Notes: generated from the letters alone by a model not told the origin. A stretch of DNA of 64,000 nucleotides from Erythrophleum ivorense (GCA_026724425.1 JAIUCV010000116.1:682001-746000); one strand, 5' to 3'. Shown: positions 25,101-35,509, counted from the first letter of the stretch. A program made the numbers and translations.

Positions 25101-26988
25101 GACTGGACCTGGTACAAGACCACCGCCAAGCACTCTTGAAACCTCATTTCCAAAAGGGCCAGAGCTGAAATCAAAGCACACTACATGGTATAGTAGTTGA
25201 GAAAAGCGCCACATTTTCTTTAAGACTAGAAGTACAGGCATTCATGAACAACAACACACATGCACTGCACACAAACATGGAATAAGTCCTTCATATTGAA
25301 ATCCACACAATAACTATCTGCATAAGGTGTTTATGATGAGGACAAAATCTCTTCTATAATGTAGATCGAAGCATACCAGCACACCCTTAAAGTATATAAC
25401 TATCTTTTAGCTACTCCTTTCAAATTAAAATCAACACTACTTCAGTAAAAATATGCTCCTCTATGAAGCAATTTTATAATTTAACTCAGCATGAGAAACT
25501 TCGTCACATACAATGAGGATGAATTTGAAAAATGATACAATCAAAAGGAAATTGAAAAGTTTAAATGACTAAAAGAAGTTAAACTAGGAAAAAAACTATA
25601 TGATGATGCTGATGATGACGATATAAAGTATTGAATCATCCCCATGCCGAATCATCCTAGAAACTAGCAGAGAGGGAGAGAGACACCATTCACAAATTAG
25701 TTAACGGTTACCCACTCTCAAATTTCACTCACTGCAATTCCAAATCTTAAAGAATGATTCAACAAAAATGCAGAGTCCAACAGATTACTTACCCTGTGTC
25801 AGATTCAAAAACACGGCTCACTATATATGAAAGCAGAACACCAATATATCTAGTGAGTAATAACAACTTGAATAAATCACCAGAAAATGAGCAGCAGATA
25901 GATGAAAATAAATGGATTCCTCTTACAGATTTAAAAAATCAAAAGTCCCTACCCGACTTTATTGTTGAATAAGTGTGCTAAGGATGTAACCTTAAGATAT
26001 TGGCCCAAAATAAGAAAGGATGCAACTTTAAGATGATTGTATAAAACCACTCTTTACACCAATTTAAGAGGAGCTAAGCTTTCATCAGAGACAAAAACCA
26101 CGCACCAGTGAGCTTTGGCGCAATTGTAGTGGAATCGTCTCCAAGATTGAAGTACTTGAGTTTGAATTACAATCAGAGATAAATTAACTAGAAACAAAAA
26201 CCACGCCACATGATCCGAAATTCCTTGATAGCCAACTATCTCTTGCCCAAGTAGACAACAAACTTTAAAAGGAGAATAAGATGAACTTACAAAGGAATTC
26301 TCCACTCTTGATAATTAAGTCCACGGTTCACATCCGTCAATCTCAAGGGACGTAATTCACCTGCCTGCTGAGGCAGCCAGGAGCCCACTACATTTTCTGA
26401 AACTGAAAACCCACTTACCTTACCAGAATCACTGGGTTTCGCTTCATGAAACTCTTTCATCGTGTTAGATATATTACAGGAGCGGCAAATCCCCCACCAT
26501 TGCCCAGCCGTATAGCCACAATTGGAGCAAACCCAATGGGTTTTTCCTTTTTCCTTTTTCTTGATCCCAACTCTGCTTTGAATACCCCCATCCTGTTCGG
26601 TACCATGAAATGGGCTCGCTTCCTTCACTCTCCCATATGCCCTTTCGCTTCCAGAGTCTTCAACTTTATCCCCAGAATCGAACCGATTCTTTTGCCCATT
26701 ACTAAAGTCTTTAACGACATGACCGTAGCGTGACCAAGAGGGATGGTTTCTTCTATCTTCGGAATGAATGTTTAAACTGGTCTTCAGTTCTTCTGGGGTA
26801 TCAATGCTAAAGCTCGAATCTGCCTGATGACTACTTGCGGAGTGGGAATGACGAGAAAACGGAGGATTTGGGAAGGAATGAAAGGAAATGAGAGAAGGAG
26901 CTGGAAAACGTTTGGGATTGGTGGGATTAAGCAGGTGGTACTTGGTGGTGAAGATTGTTCTGAGTAATCTCATGACAGAGCTTTGCAT
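2632..26988 (-). CDS. RADA: RadA/Sms-like DNA recombination and repair ATPase, organellar; complete, 15 exons
   Basis: The spliced product is 627 aa and resembles bacterial RadA/Sms, which drives branch migration in recombination; the Arabidopsis homologue works in organelle DNA maintenance. Exons, 5' to 3': 26988-26291, 25164-25109, 24544-24486, 24325-24254, 23557-23477, 23246-23139, 22856-22794, 20384-20304, 19506-19441, 5874-5719, 5285-5208, 5005-4967, 4476-4394, 4167-4095, 2802-2632. All junctions read GT-AG and keep frame. Domains: an N-terminal extension rich in Ser/Arg and poor in acidic residues (likely targeting peptide); C4 zinc finger at C154/C157/C168/C171 (CSNCGYTAGQWWGICRSC); Walker A GGDPGVGKST at about 258-267; Walker B-like TVVIDS near 335-340; the RadA-specific KNRFG motif at 420-424; then a Lon-like C-terminal domain with LEFPLPNDIAFIGEIGLAGE. 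The first Met was used; a second at residue 6 is possible. The 13.6-kb intron between exons 9 and 10 holds nested retroelements. Confidence 0.95.
2940..3275. repeat. Three-copy tandem repeat (about 115-125 bp units) in the last RADA intron
   Basis: Three diverged copies begin near 2940, 3066 and 3181. Each has a segment like gaattataacatgtggatga, a C/T run, gtaatgttgtac and an A run. The first copy has a C17 tract at 2982-2998 that is C/T-interrupted in the other two. Confidence 0.85.
6411..6710 (-). repeat. 3' LTR of Copia A
   Basis: This 300-bp repeat contains an (AT)n tract at 6492-6520. It is clearly similar to 19030-19358, both ending in gtgattctc(c/t)aaca on the plus strand, which is TGTT on the element strand. 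Confidence 0.92.
6760..8344 (-). pseudogene. Copia A reverse transcriptase and RNase H region (degenerate)
   Basis: RNase H is readable at 6817-7119 (TWRSKKQAIVAKYSA, DRTKHVEIDKHFIK). The polymerase YVDD motif is at 7659-7670. The coding continues to 8344, where element B interrupts it. Several stops and shifts are present, so it is dead. Confidence 0.88.
8350..8538 (-). repeat. 3' LTR of Copia B
   Basis: Short LTR starting tgtggaaaggcagag on the plus strand and matching 13131-13315, including the shared block ctgtgtcatttacaagtact. Confidence 0.93.
8600..9770 (-). pseudogene. Copia B reverse transcriptase / RNase H region (degenerate)
   Basis: RNase H is at 8634-8861 (KLLSDNLAAISIAKNPNHHD). 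The YVDDIIV polymerase motif is at about 9471-9491, with further RT sequence (CKLQKFLYELKQSSRGW) at 9577-9768. Frames shift between the pieces. Confidence 0.88.
9771..12660 (-). pseudogene. Copia B Gag, protease and integrase region (degenerate)
   Basis: The zinc-knuckle part of Gag is at 11789-12058, with a CX2CX4HX4C pattern (CDHCRCTSHTCETC). A zinc-binding WHQCLEH segment of the integrase N-terminus is at 11102-11314. The frame is broken repeatedly. Confidence 0.8.
13119..13130 (-). other. Primer-binding site of Copia B
   Basis: Minus strand tggtattagagc, one base off the common tRNA-iMet-complementary tggtatcagagc, immediately next to the 5' LTR edge at 13131. Confidence 0.85.
13131..13315 (-). 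repeat. 5' LTR of Copia B
   Basis: Mate of 8350-8538. The terminal CA/TG at 13315 has mutated (cata rather than caca), but the target duplication tggca follows directly. Confidence 0.92.
13321..14098 (-). pseudogene. Copia A integrase C-terminal region, between insertions B and C
   Basis: At 13441-13689 the minus strand reads INRMPLKTEF, then KSVFLGYSSNKKSYKCYSP, typical of Copia integrase after the catalytic core. It joins the sequence right of C (17590) and left of B (8344), as expected if A was intact before those insertions. Confidence 0.87.
14099..14411 (+). repeat. 5' LTR of Copia C
   Basis: Shares long blocks with 17347-17589, such as cttgtaaacaagattt and the ending tatgccaaatttca. 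Confidence 0.87.
14600..15700 (+). pseudogene. Copia C Gag (degenerate)
   Basis: A UBN2-type Gag is readable in pieces: SLWVNSMTTKIRENF, then LQEVKQGNLSVTWFYN and DLNTTFKGRQGRIM. In-frame stops and shifts break it. Confidence 0.82.
15780..17345 (+). pseudogene. Copia C reverse transcriptase and RNase H (degenerate)
   Basis: RT begins with CKWIFKVKYNLNRSI and continues VRLIPKRFTQTQSIDYQETF at 15919-16149. The polymerase motif near 16410 appears as ADDIV with a stop in place of the Tyr. RNase H at 17097-17345 reads DRMKHVEIDHHFIKKKIDSG. A C12/T9 run interrupts near 16180. Confidence 0.86.
17347..17589 (+). repeat. 3' LTR of Copia C
   Basis: Begins tgtcgg immediately after the polypurine tract and ends in ca, as the 5' LTR does. 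Confidence 0.87.
17590..19029 (-). pseudogene. Copia A Gag, protease and integrase N-terminal region
   Basis: On the minus strand Gag starts almost at the LTR (MMYIKGKGKAAYLISSISI, then NNMVMSWFANSM, about 18.8-19.0 kb). Nucleocapsid/zinc-knuckle sequence follows at 18.2-18.4 kb. Integrase N-terminal sequence (KDVGSLRCEVRQTSA) runs up to the C junction at 17590. Stops are present. Confidence 0.83.
19030..19358 (-). repeat. 5' LTR of Copia A
   Basis: Mate of 6411-6710. It carries a (TACA)n/(TA)n microsatellite at about 19109-19159. Confidence 0.92.
20532..21903 (+). mobile_element. Small non-coding LTR element D with a third, inverted LTR piece
   Basis: Direct LTRs 20532-20986 and about 21435-21903 share the 3' end gttgggttccatca. 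The 5-bp duplication ataat flanks the whole unit (20527-20531 and 21904-21908). A primer-binding site tggtattagagc at 20990-21001 follows the left LTR after a 3-base gap. Between the LTRs, 21107-21408 is an inverted partial LTR ending in gtccatca, the reverse of the LTR start. No reverse transcriptase or Gag is present; the 448-bp interior is mostly the inverted piece. It lies in the RADA intron between exons 7 and 8. Short non-coding LTR elements (TRIM-like) are known; this arrangement may be a rearranged one. Confidence 0.88.
21107..21408 (-). repeat. Inverted LTR fragment inside element D
   Basis: Reverse complement of most of the first two thirds of the flanking LTRs, e.g. the segments giving gtttattc and caagaatttggtgt in opposite orientation. 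It could make the element transcript fold into a long hairpin. Confidence 0.88.
22413..22426. repeat. C14 tract in a RADA intron
   Basis: Mononucleotide C run, followed by an A and another short C run. Confidence 0.93.
23848..23863. repeat. C16 tract in a RADA intron
   Basis: Mononucleotide C run in the intron between RADA exons 4 and 5. Confidence 0.93.
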
Positions 26989-27145
26989 GAGAAATGACCT
27001 TTACAGAGAGTATTTGTTTAGGGTTTATGAGGCTAACCACAAGTCCACGATTACCCAAGTTCAAATCTCTTTGGAGACGGTGGCACTGTGAAATCCCGCC
27101 GGGGCCGATTTGCTCGCCAAATGAGCGGATTTTGCACCGTAAAGG

Positions 27146-27146
<1 letters not shown>

Positions 27147-27178
<32 letters not shown>

Positions 27179-27200
27179 CATGTATGTATGTATGTATGTG
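27147..27200. repeat. (TA)n followed by (TATG)n microsatellite upstream of RADA
   Basis: About 15 TA units (27147-27176), then gtatgtatgtatg repeats, lie about 160-210 bp upstream of the RADA start codon, in its 5' flank. Confidence 0.93.
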
Positions 27201-27209
27201 TGTATGGAT

Positions 27210-30200
27210 AAAATACAGATGATAAAATGACAAGAAATAACTGGGAAGGAATTCAAGATCTTTTCTTGCCATTTTTTTTTAAATTAAAAGATTCGACAAA
27301 AATGAAATGAATAAATAATATAATTATAATTATATTATTTTTAATTAAAAATTTGTTAAGATTATATTATAATTATAAATACAATATTAAAAATATAATT
27401 TATAAATTATTTTATTTTGTAAATGACATTTTTTATTAAACTCCAAAATAATAAAATAGTATGTACTTTTCCATTTTATTTCATTATAAATCATTCCATT
27501 TGTGTAAACTTTTAAACTCAACCGAGTAAGAACAAGCCTTCTGTGTGGTGAGTTGATTAAAATTAAGAAAATTTAATTTAATGCACATATTCAATAAATG
27601 TGATAAATTCAAGCATGAAATATTTGATAAATTTTTAATGAACGTAAATTTATATATAATATAATTCTTTTACAAGTTTTTATTGAAAATTAAAGTTGTG
27701 AATAATTAAAAGAATTTAGGGAAAGTAATAAAGAGACGAAATTATATTTTCAACTTTTACTAGTTTATAATATTTTAACAAAGCATGAATTGTCTTTTAA
27801 GAAAATTTATTGGAAATTTTAACACTTGACTATTTAATTAATCAAATATTAGAGAAAAAAATAGTTGGTGAGTTCACTTTATTAGCAACATATCTATAAA
27901 AATATTAGACCTGGCAGTGTGCATAGATCTAATTGGGCGCGTGGCATGCCCAAGAAAACAAAAGTAGGTTAGGCGAAGTTACTTGCTTGAGTTAGGCCAA
28001 GCTAATCATCTTGACAAATGTAACTTAACCCATCTTATCTTGTATTATAATATAAAAAACATATAAAGCTAATATGAAAAAATAAGTTTTTTGGGTTATT
28101 TTGTAATTTTAACTAAAATAATTTTAAATATATTTTATAAATTATAAATAATTAGAAGAGTCAGAAAAGGACATTTTTAAATATAATTATCATATTTAAA
28201 TAAAAAAGATAAGATAAAAAAATGTACCTTTTTTAATTTGAAGGAAAATTTTTCAAATTTGAACAGTAAACAACATTTTTTATGAAAAATAACTAGCCAA
28301 CCCACCTTTGCCAATTTGTATTATGTTTATCTCAAAAAATATCTCCAAAAAAAATTTTCAATTTGAACCATTGGACTCTGAGTTATTATTTTTTAAAATT
28401 TTATCCTTTAAAATTGCATTTTCTTCTTATATTCTTTTTACTTAATTCTTTTTACATAATGTTTGTAATATATGTTATATCCTTATTCTTTTTATTTAAT
28501 TTATCAAATTATCATTTTAACTATTAAATTATATTTTTAAAAATATAAATATAAATATCATTTCTTATCCCATCTATTTAATTTTTTACATTCTTTTCTT
28601 TTTCATGTCACTCAATCAAATACATCATAAAAGACACTAATGCTGAAAAAGTGTTTGCCTTGTTAATTTCCACTATTTATGTGGCTGTTTGGCTTAAAAG
28701 GAAAAAAAAAAAAGAATTAAATACTTCTTGCAAACAGGGCTATTTGTGAATAAACGAATTAGTTAAATTATTTTATTAGCCTATAATTTTATTCAAAATA
28801 TAATTTATAATTAAGTTTTTATAGTTAAAAAATTTATAATTTAATTCTTTTTATTAGTGTTGTAAACTTTTGTTGAGATGGGTCCCTAGGTCCTTTACAA
28901 TTTTACATCATGTGTAGTAGGAAAAAAAAATGTGATACAAAAAAGTGATAGTATATAAAGAACCTATTTCTTTTCTTTTTATTTACTTCATCCTTTCTAT
29001 TTTTTTCTAACTGTATGACATGTATTTACTTACTAAATGCTTAAAAAAAATCAAGCGTAATAAAAAAGAAAAATGATACAACAAAGTGAGAGTATATATA
29101 AAACATATCTTTTATCTTTTCATTTACTTTTTTTTTTCTCCATCTCTTTCTAACTACATCACATATATTTACTTGCTAAATACAAAAGATTCAAACATAT
29201 TAATATAGCAAATCAATGTAATCTTGGCACATATGTCAATAAAAGGAAGTAAAAATAAAAAATTAAATCACATATATGTTATGTGATGCAACTTATATTA
29301 AGTGAAATAACTTAAATCATGCTTTTTTAAAGTATTAAAATGATGCATAATTAATTATATCAGTAGAGTTTAATAGTACACTAATAGTGTTTGGATATAT
29401 GGCATGAAAATAGTTTTTCTCTTTGTTTAGAAGTTGAAAAAAAAAAAAGAATGGTATGAAAGAGAGGGGAACTCTCTCCATTTCTCCCCTGATAACACTA
29501 AATTTTGTTCCATTTTCAAGTTAGGAGTAGATGGAGGGAAACCAAATTCTCTTTAGAAATAGAAATTTGTATCCTTTGAATTTTTAACATAATCAACTAT
29601 CGTCCTTTATCCCAAATCAAATTTTCACTCCAAAGATATTAAATTGTTGAATAAGTTGGCTCTTCAAGTAAATAACTTCCACTCCATTTCTTCCCATAAA
29701 CTTAATTATGAATATAAAATTATCATTTCCAAATTAAAATTCTCATATGAAATTCCCGTCCCTTTTTTGAATTTGAAGTTCTTCAGCTTTCATTTTTTTT
29801 TTTTTTGAAATAGCATTCATATAGTAGCATATTACTAAGTAGAAAGAATGATGACCTAAAAATACTAAATATAAAATAAAACAAAAGCATCATCGTAAAC
29901 TAATTATATGAAATTACTCAAGTTTTTTTTTAATCAGAGTTAAATGTTAATGCATTGAAAAGCCACAAATGCCTCTTAGAAAGATATTTTGATTGGCAAA
30001 AGAAGGAAAAAAATTTTGAGGATTAAATTAAAATGCTTTATTTTTAAAAGATCATATTGAGAAGAAAGCAATCTTTCAAAGATAAAATTGAAAATTATTA
30101 TATTGAAAAAAGAATAATCTGTCAATAATTAAATTATTAGTTTACTATAAGTATATTTAAGTTTTAAATATATACTATTTCTTTATGAAAGTTTTACATA

Positions 30201-30400
30201 TATTTTCCGTCCCTTTACTTTTGAAGTAATTTTACCGTTGTGTTGTTTTAGACCTAATTTGACTATTGAGTTAATCTTTTGTATATATATCATGACTGTT
30301 ACGTTTAGATTTTGTTCGTCCCCCTTTCTCCTCCTTCCCTTCCGCATGATTTCTCCTCATCCTCCTTTTTCTTCTTCAAGCAGGTGTTTGCATGTTCACT
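27210..30400. other. AT-rich intergenic region without recognisable genes
   Basis: I see no gene or domain on either strand. The stretch is rich in A/T runs and contains a diverged direct repeat at 28919-29181. Confidence 0.7.
28919..29181. repeat. Two-copy direct repeat of about 130 bp
   Basis: Copies at about 28919-29050 and 29052-29181 share the order gatacaa(c)aaagtga, agtatata, then a T/C-rich run and atttacttactaaat. The copies are clearly diverged. Confidence 0.75.
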
Positions 30401-30479
30401 GAAGTATTTGAGCAATTATATAGAGAGAGAGAGAGAGAGGATACTATCATTTGCTTTGGTCATTCGTCCTTTCGCTTCT

Positions 30480-31135
30480 TAAAACCTGAACTTGTGAATC
30501 ATCGAGACAGAGCTTGAAGAAACCAAAACTCTTCTGGTCTTTTTGTTTCAAAACCAAGACTCATGGAATTGCAATTGTGAGAAAGGACAATTTATGTGGG
30601 TTCTTTCAATACACAGAAGATACGCAGTTGGAAGGAATTGTTATGGCCATAGGTGTTATGAACATAGCTGGCTATCGCCTTTCTTCCTGTGTTAGAGCAG
30701 GTAACGATTCTTTTCTCATTTGAGCAGTTAAGTCTTAATTATCTTAGAATCAGCCGCAACTTTCAAGATAAATCTTCATTCTGATATAAAAAATGAACTT
30801 GCACGATCTTTTCCTCGATCTGCTATTGAGTTTTCAATTCTTCTGTTTCCTGTTCTTACAAAGCTAAAAATATTATGATGAAAAAAAAAAGTTCTCAGAC
30901 AGATTTGGTTTTAAAAAATTAAAATAGTATAAGTATAATAACATGGTTACATGTTTATTAGTGACTACATTTTCAAATTTCTCTTGTTTTGACGTAGTGG
31001 GTTCACATGTGGTGCGGGCAATTGGAAGAGTTTCACTTCAAGCATACTCAAATCGCTTTTGATCAGAACCCTCATAGAAGCAATTGCATTGAAACAATGA
31101 TGAAAGGGGACTCAAATTAATGGATCAATGCTCTC
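30480..31135 (+). other. Possible degenerate or non-coding exons, unidentified
   Basis: An open stretch at 30514-30701 ends at a plausible donor (gcag/gtaacg). It encodes residues such as GIAIVRKDNLCGFFQYTED, which I do not recognise. A possible second exon follows a gacgtag acceptor near 31000. A (GA)n tract lies at 30423-30439. This may be a short transcript or a gene remnant; no domain supports a function. Confidence 0.25.
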
Positions 31136-31526
31136 CATGGTGAGGTAATCTTAAGAATTTGGTTCTGCTTTTTTCTTTTCTTCTCTACTTTGGATGGGAT
31201 CTTTTGTTTTATGAACAACCTCTGATGTGGCAAACAAACAGGATTATATTAACTTCTTCGTTCCATTGATCTGTTAATGATGGAAATTTTGTGACATATT
31301 TGATGATTGTTTCCAATTTGATTTATTTTAAGGAGTGGATTTTTGTCTGGGATGATACAGGGCTAATCAATAGGGAAAGTGTGAATTGGTGAGTGGTAGC
31401 TTTCAATGGGTGAAGTATGTTTAAAGATTCGGTAGATTATAAAGAACGATAAAGATAGCTATGAGATCCCGTAAAATTAAGAAAAAGAGAAAACATAAAT
31501 ATGAAAAAGAAGTGAGCAGAGTGAAC

Positions 31527-31694
31527 CCGAGAGAGGCCAGGCTGATCAAAGAGGAAACGACCGAAGAGATCGATGGCGCCCCAGTCCTTGGCGTCGAAAG
31601 AGGCAGGATCAGAGCCCGAAGCTACCGCCTTCTCGAACGTGGATCTCACGACACCGAGAGGGTTCGCCAGAAAATCGTAAGGCGGTCCCACCAT
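31527..31694 (-). pseudogene. Orphan first exon of an MCM-binding protein gene (MCMBP/ETG1 type)
   Basis: From the Met at 31694 the minus strand reads VGPPYDFLANPLGVVRSTFE, then KAVASGSDPASFDAKDWGAI and DLFGRFLFDQPGLSR, ending at a cgg/gttcac donor at 31527. This matches the N-terminus I know for plant MCM-binding protein (E2F target gene 1), which binds the MCM2-7 replicative helicase. An upstream in-frame Met lies at 31715. About 90 bp of further intron-like sequence follows, then unrelated AT-rich DNA. No second exon is visible before RADA starts at 26988, so this is a fragment rather than a working gene. An E2F-type site lies just upstream, and the segment is bounded by 17-bp direct repeats. 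Confidence 0.72.
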
Positions 31695-31816
31695 TTCTGA
31701 GTTCTGAATCGTCAAATTGCTCTGACTTTCGCCTTTACAGGGCAGTGGAGGTCACAAATCAGAATGATCGGCGGTTCCCAACCGGTCCAGTGGTCAGTGG
31801 AGAGGCATCTAGGTTG

Positions 31817-31830
31817 TTTTCCCGCCAAAA
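31817..31830. promoter_or_regulatory. E2F-type binding site upstream of the ETG1-like exon
   Basis: The 14-mer ttttcccgccaaaa fits the E2F consensus TTTSSCGC on both strands. It sits about 100 bp upstream of the first Met of the ETG1-like exon, as expected for an S-phase gene promoter. Confidence 0.75.
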
Positions 31831-31852
31831 CTTCGTGGGTGAAGTATGTTTA

Positions 31853-32785
31853 ATTGTGTATTATATTTGAGTTCATAAGCTTAGCCTCTAATTGCCTTTG
31901 AAGTCTTTTCAATATTAACTTTGAAGAGCATAAAACTGAGCGTTTGAACTAGAACTGAAGGGGGTGTGGGGTATTATATATATTATATACTTATAATATA
32001 TATTATATATTATTTAATTTTTAAAATATAATTAATAATAATAAATTTATAAATAATGATTTTATTAATCAAATTATATTTTTAATTATAATTTAATTCT
32101 CTTTAAACTTATTTGTAAAATAATATTTTTTTAAGTTTTATTAAGAATCTTCTATATAATAAAATCATCCCAATTTATAATTTTTTTGTCTTATATAATA
32201 TGAAGTCTTATAAATTTAATCAAGGTATAATGTGTAAAAAAAGCTTTAAAATAATCCAATTATTGAACATTGAATCCTAAAAGATAATTATTATTTCAAT
32301 TGAAAAACAAATAACAAAAATATGAAAATTGCATGTAATTTCTTGTTTAAAACAAACCTATGATTATGGAATCAAGAAGATTTATGTGCAAACTATATAT
32401 GCAAAGAAATAGTGTTATTGCATTTTTAGAAAAAGTTACACAGTTATTTATGATTTGTTAGGATTATATAAATTAACTTGCTTACATAAAAAATATTTTT
32501 TTTTAATTTTGAATAAGGCTAAAAGGCATTTTTTATGTGCATAAACAGTCATGTAAATTTAAAAAAATTATACATTGAAATGATCTTATTAATAAAATCA
32601 CATTTAGATTTGAATGATCAAATTTTATTTTTATTTATTTATTAATTTTTTAAATAATATTTATATTATTTAAATCAAATTTAAATAAATTAAATCTACT
32701 TTCCAACATAGTAGCATTCTATAAAAAGAGAAACAGCAAAGGCTACATTCCAAAGATTTGCAGGTGTCGAAAACAAGCAATTCGA
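31853..32785. other. AT-rich spacer, nothing recognised
   Basis: Very AT-rich, with runs such as tatattatata and no readable domain. Confidence 0.65.
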
Positions 32786-32794
32786 CAAAGACAT

Positions 32795-33058
32795 ACGTCC
32801 TGCTTCTCTCTCATATGCGCGCGAACGTTGCCTTCTTCCTGTCCAACAAATCCCAGCCATCTAACAAATCTGTCGGTTGCTGTCAAGCCACGCGTTCGAA
32901 GTATCAAAACGCTGTGTTTCATTAAAAATGAAATGCTGCATTCCCAAGCAACCAAACACGAACAGATGGTAGCCGTTGGTTTCGCTTGTTCCAAATTGTG
33001 ACATGTAGCCATTTAACACCCCAAAACGTCACTTCTGAAGCTCGTCCTCCTCCTTTCT
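32795..33058 (+). repeat. Left terminal inverted repeat of the MULE
   Basis: Starts acgtcctgcttct, against gcgtccggcttct read inwards from the other end. It pairs with about 38980-39243. Confidence 0.88.
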
Positions 33059-33529
33059 TTGGATCAGTAACAAACGTAAGGAGCAAAGCATGTTGGAGGC
33101 AAAAGAAAATGGCTTGCCCATTCTCCAAAAGCAAATCTCCTAGAGAAACATAACGGTAGAAGGACCAGCCTCTCTTCTCGTCTTCTCGAGCTCCCAGAAT
33201 CATATATAAAGGTATGCAGTCTATACATGTTGCTAAGGAAAATGAAAACCTAAAACCTCTTAGTTATTTTATTTCTTTATTTTTCTCATTGGCTGACTTG
33301 AAACTTGATCGCTTAGATTCATTTATTTATTTGAAATTCAACTATGAATCTGTAGTCTTATATGCTCAAAGTAATCAACTTTCTACTGGTAAAGCAAATT
33401 CTAAGATTGATTAAGATCTTTAACAAATATGCATATCTTATTTTTCTAGTGATTTTTTAGGCTCTGGATGTTATATGCTGTTTCTTTGCAGAATTTAATT
33501 AGTGGCTTTGTTTTTTCAGACCTAGTCTT

Positions 33530-34610
33530 ATACACGCTAATATACACAACTATAATGCCCAGATGGATAACTCTACCCTACCTCTGCTTGCTTCAGCAAT
33601 GGTTGAATCTCGCTTACCCACTCTTTATGACGCAAATTCAACCAAAATGTCAATCAACAAGGCTGATAGTGGCTTTACTTATGGCTGTGTGTAATTGAAA
33701 ATAACTTGTTGATTTTCTGTTTTTACTTAAATGAATAATGGTCTTTTGAAGTTTGAAATGAATGCATTTGTATCAATGAAATTAATGTGTTTTTGTATTT
33801 GTAGAAACAAACAGACAGAGTGAGGATGGAGTTAGAGGAGCAAAGAATGAGAGAATTAAGAGTGTTGCATTTGACAATCTAAGAGGAATTGGTGAAGAAA
33901 CTGAAGGAAAAAATACAAAAGCCTATGTGCAGAGAACCAAATTTGGAAAGACTAAAAGTCATATATGTTAAAGTTCTAGAATCAAAATTTCATGATGGGG
34001 ATAGTTATTTATTGTTCCAGAAGGAGCCTGGGTCAATAGACTGCATTGAAAAAGAGAAATTTATTTCATAAGTGCTTATAAATTCTGTTCTAGGGGTTAG
34101 CTATTCACTTTATAGATGCTTATGAATCCTGTTGATGCAAGGTAGCACCAAGAGACTAGTCAAGGTTGCCTTTCATAAAGCAGCAAGAAAAAGAGAAATA
34201 AGATATTTAGGCCTCCACAAGATTAACAAGATATTCAGTGCCATTTTCTTTATGATATTGTTGTGATAGTTTTAAACTTGCCACTTTCCATCACTTCTTT
34301 TATTTTTTTTCTCAATTTAAATTTAGTGTTCTTTTTCAATGTCAAGATTGTCTATTTGCTTAGAATCCTGTTTTGCATGTCTCAGCTTTCATCTTTCTTC
34401 TAATGGCTAAATCACCATTGGTTTTTTTTCTCCATTTAAAACCACTTTGTCAAGGATCAAAAGAGTGATAGTGGAACAGAGATATTAGTGGCTGAGCTCA
34501 AAGCGTTAATTGATTCCCAACCAACAAACAAGAAATTAGCATTCAAGCTCACATCACCTATGTGGAGTATGACAATAGCTGTTAGTCCTAGGCATACTTT
34601 GTTTGGTAGA
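33530..34610 (+). other. Coding-like pieces inside the MULE, unidentified
   Basis: Three open pieces read plausibly: about 33560-33697 (DNSTLPLLASAMVESRLPTL in one frame), 33820-34071 (EELVKKLKEKIQKPMCREPN) and about 34445-34600 (TEILVAELKALIDSQPTNKK). They may be exons of a second element gene or captured host sequence. I recognise no family. Confidence 0.35.
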
Positions 34611-34670
34611 TGCAAATGGTTTGTTTCAGTTAAAGTGTGATTTGTGTACTGTGCAAATAGTCTGTTTCAA

Positions 34671-34762
34671 GTCTATTTACTGTACAAATGGTCTGTTTCA
34701 TGTCTATTTACTATACAAATGGTCTGTTTCATGTCTATTTATTGTACAAATGGTCTGTTTCA
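34671..34762. repeat. Three-copy 31-bp tandem repeat inside the MULE
   Basis: Units start gtctattta(c/t)t(g/a)tacaaat at 34671, 34702 and 34733, nearly identical. More diverged copies flank them on both sides. Confidence 0.92.
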
Positions 34763-35509
34763 ATTAAAGTTTTGTCTGTGCATTGTATGAATAATCTATT
34801 TCACTTGAAGTTTGGTCTGTATACTATACAAATTCTTTGTTTCAAAGAAACAAATGTAATTTGGTATGATTGTAATAGAGGCAAATGTTGAATAAAATGA
34901 CTTCTCTTAACTTCTTTCTGTTGTCACTATTTTTTGCAGTTGATATTACAACATTATCAAATACAACTCCCAAAATATAACTGCAATATATAAAATACAC
35001 AAAAACTATATCATGTACAATTTCAAAAATACAACTTCTATATAAAAATTTCACAAATGCTATATGTTACACAACTTCCAAAAAATGAATGTCACTAAAA
35101 AATTCCACAGAGGCTATATCAAGTACAACTTGCAAAATATACCTCAACTTAATTCATATTAGAGAAATGTTCACTAAATTGCATTACTTTAAGTGATAGC
35201 ATAGGATGATCCATAGGTGCCTACATTGCAAAATGTCCTTTAATTATAACATAGTAATTGTTGATAATAATATAGTTATCGTATATACTAAATACTCTTA
35301 TCATCATCATTTTGGTAAAAGTCAGGTTACCGTTATGGACCTGTGTTTATGTAAATGGCATTGATGGTGCTAAGCTAGGTGGCTTGATGCCCAAATGTCA
35401 ATCTGACTATATGCAAAATTGCTTTGCAGTAAGTACTCATGAATACTAAATCTTTATCAAAAAGTAATAAGCTAACATTTATACATACCAAATAATGTTG
35501 TACTTGCAA

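Larger units (their letters stand above)
31407..31852. repeat. 17-bp direct repeats bounding the ETG1-like segment
   Basis: tgggtgaagtatgttta occurs exactly at 31407-31423 and 31836-31852. Between them lie the ETG1-like exon, a piece of its first intron and its promoter. Confidence 0.85.

Noticed and set aside
2632..26988. A bacterial-type RadA gene hinting at horizontal transfer or an organelle insertion
   Set aside because: The gene has 14 introns and an N-terminal targeting-like extension, as for nuclear plant RADA, an old organelle-derived family. No recent transfer is needed.
30514..30723. A 69-codon open frame as a functional gene
   Set aside because: It ends at a plausible donor but I recognise no domain and see no convincing continuation. 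Kept only as a low-confidence entry.
32743..33203. Minus-strand open frames at the left end of the MULE
   Set aside because: They lie mostly in the terminal inverted repeat; the matching right TIR does not keep the frame.
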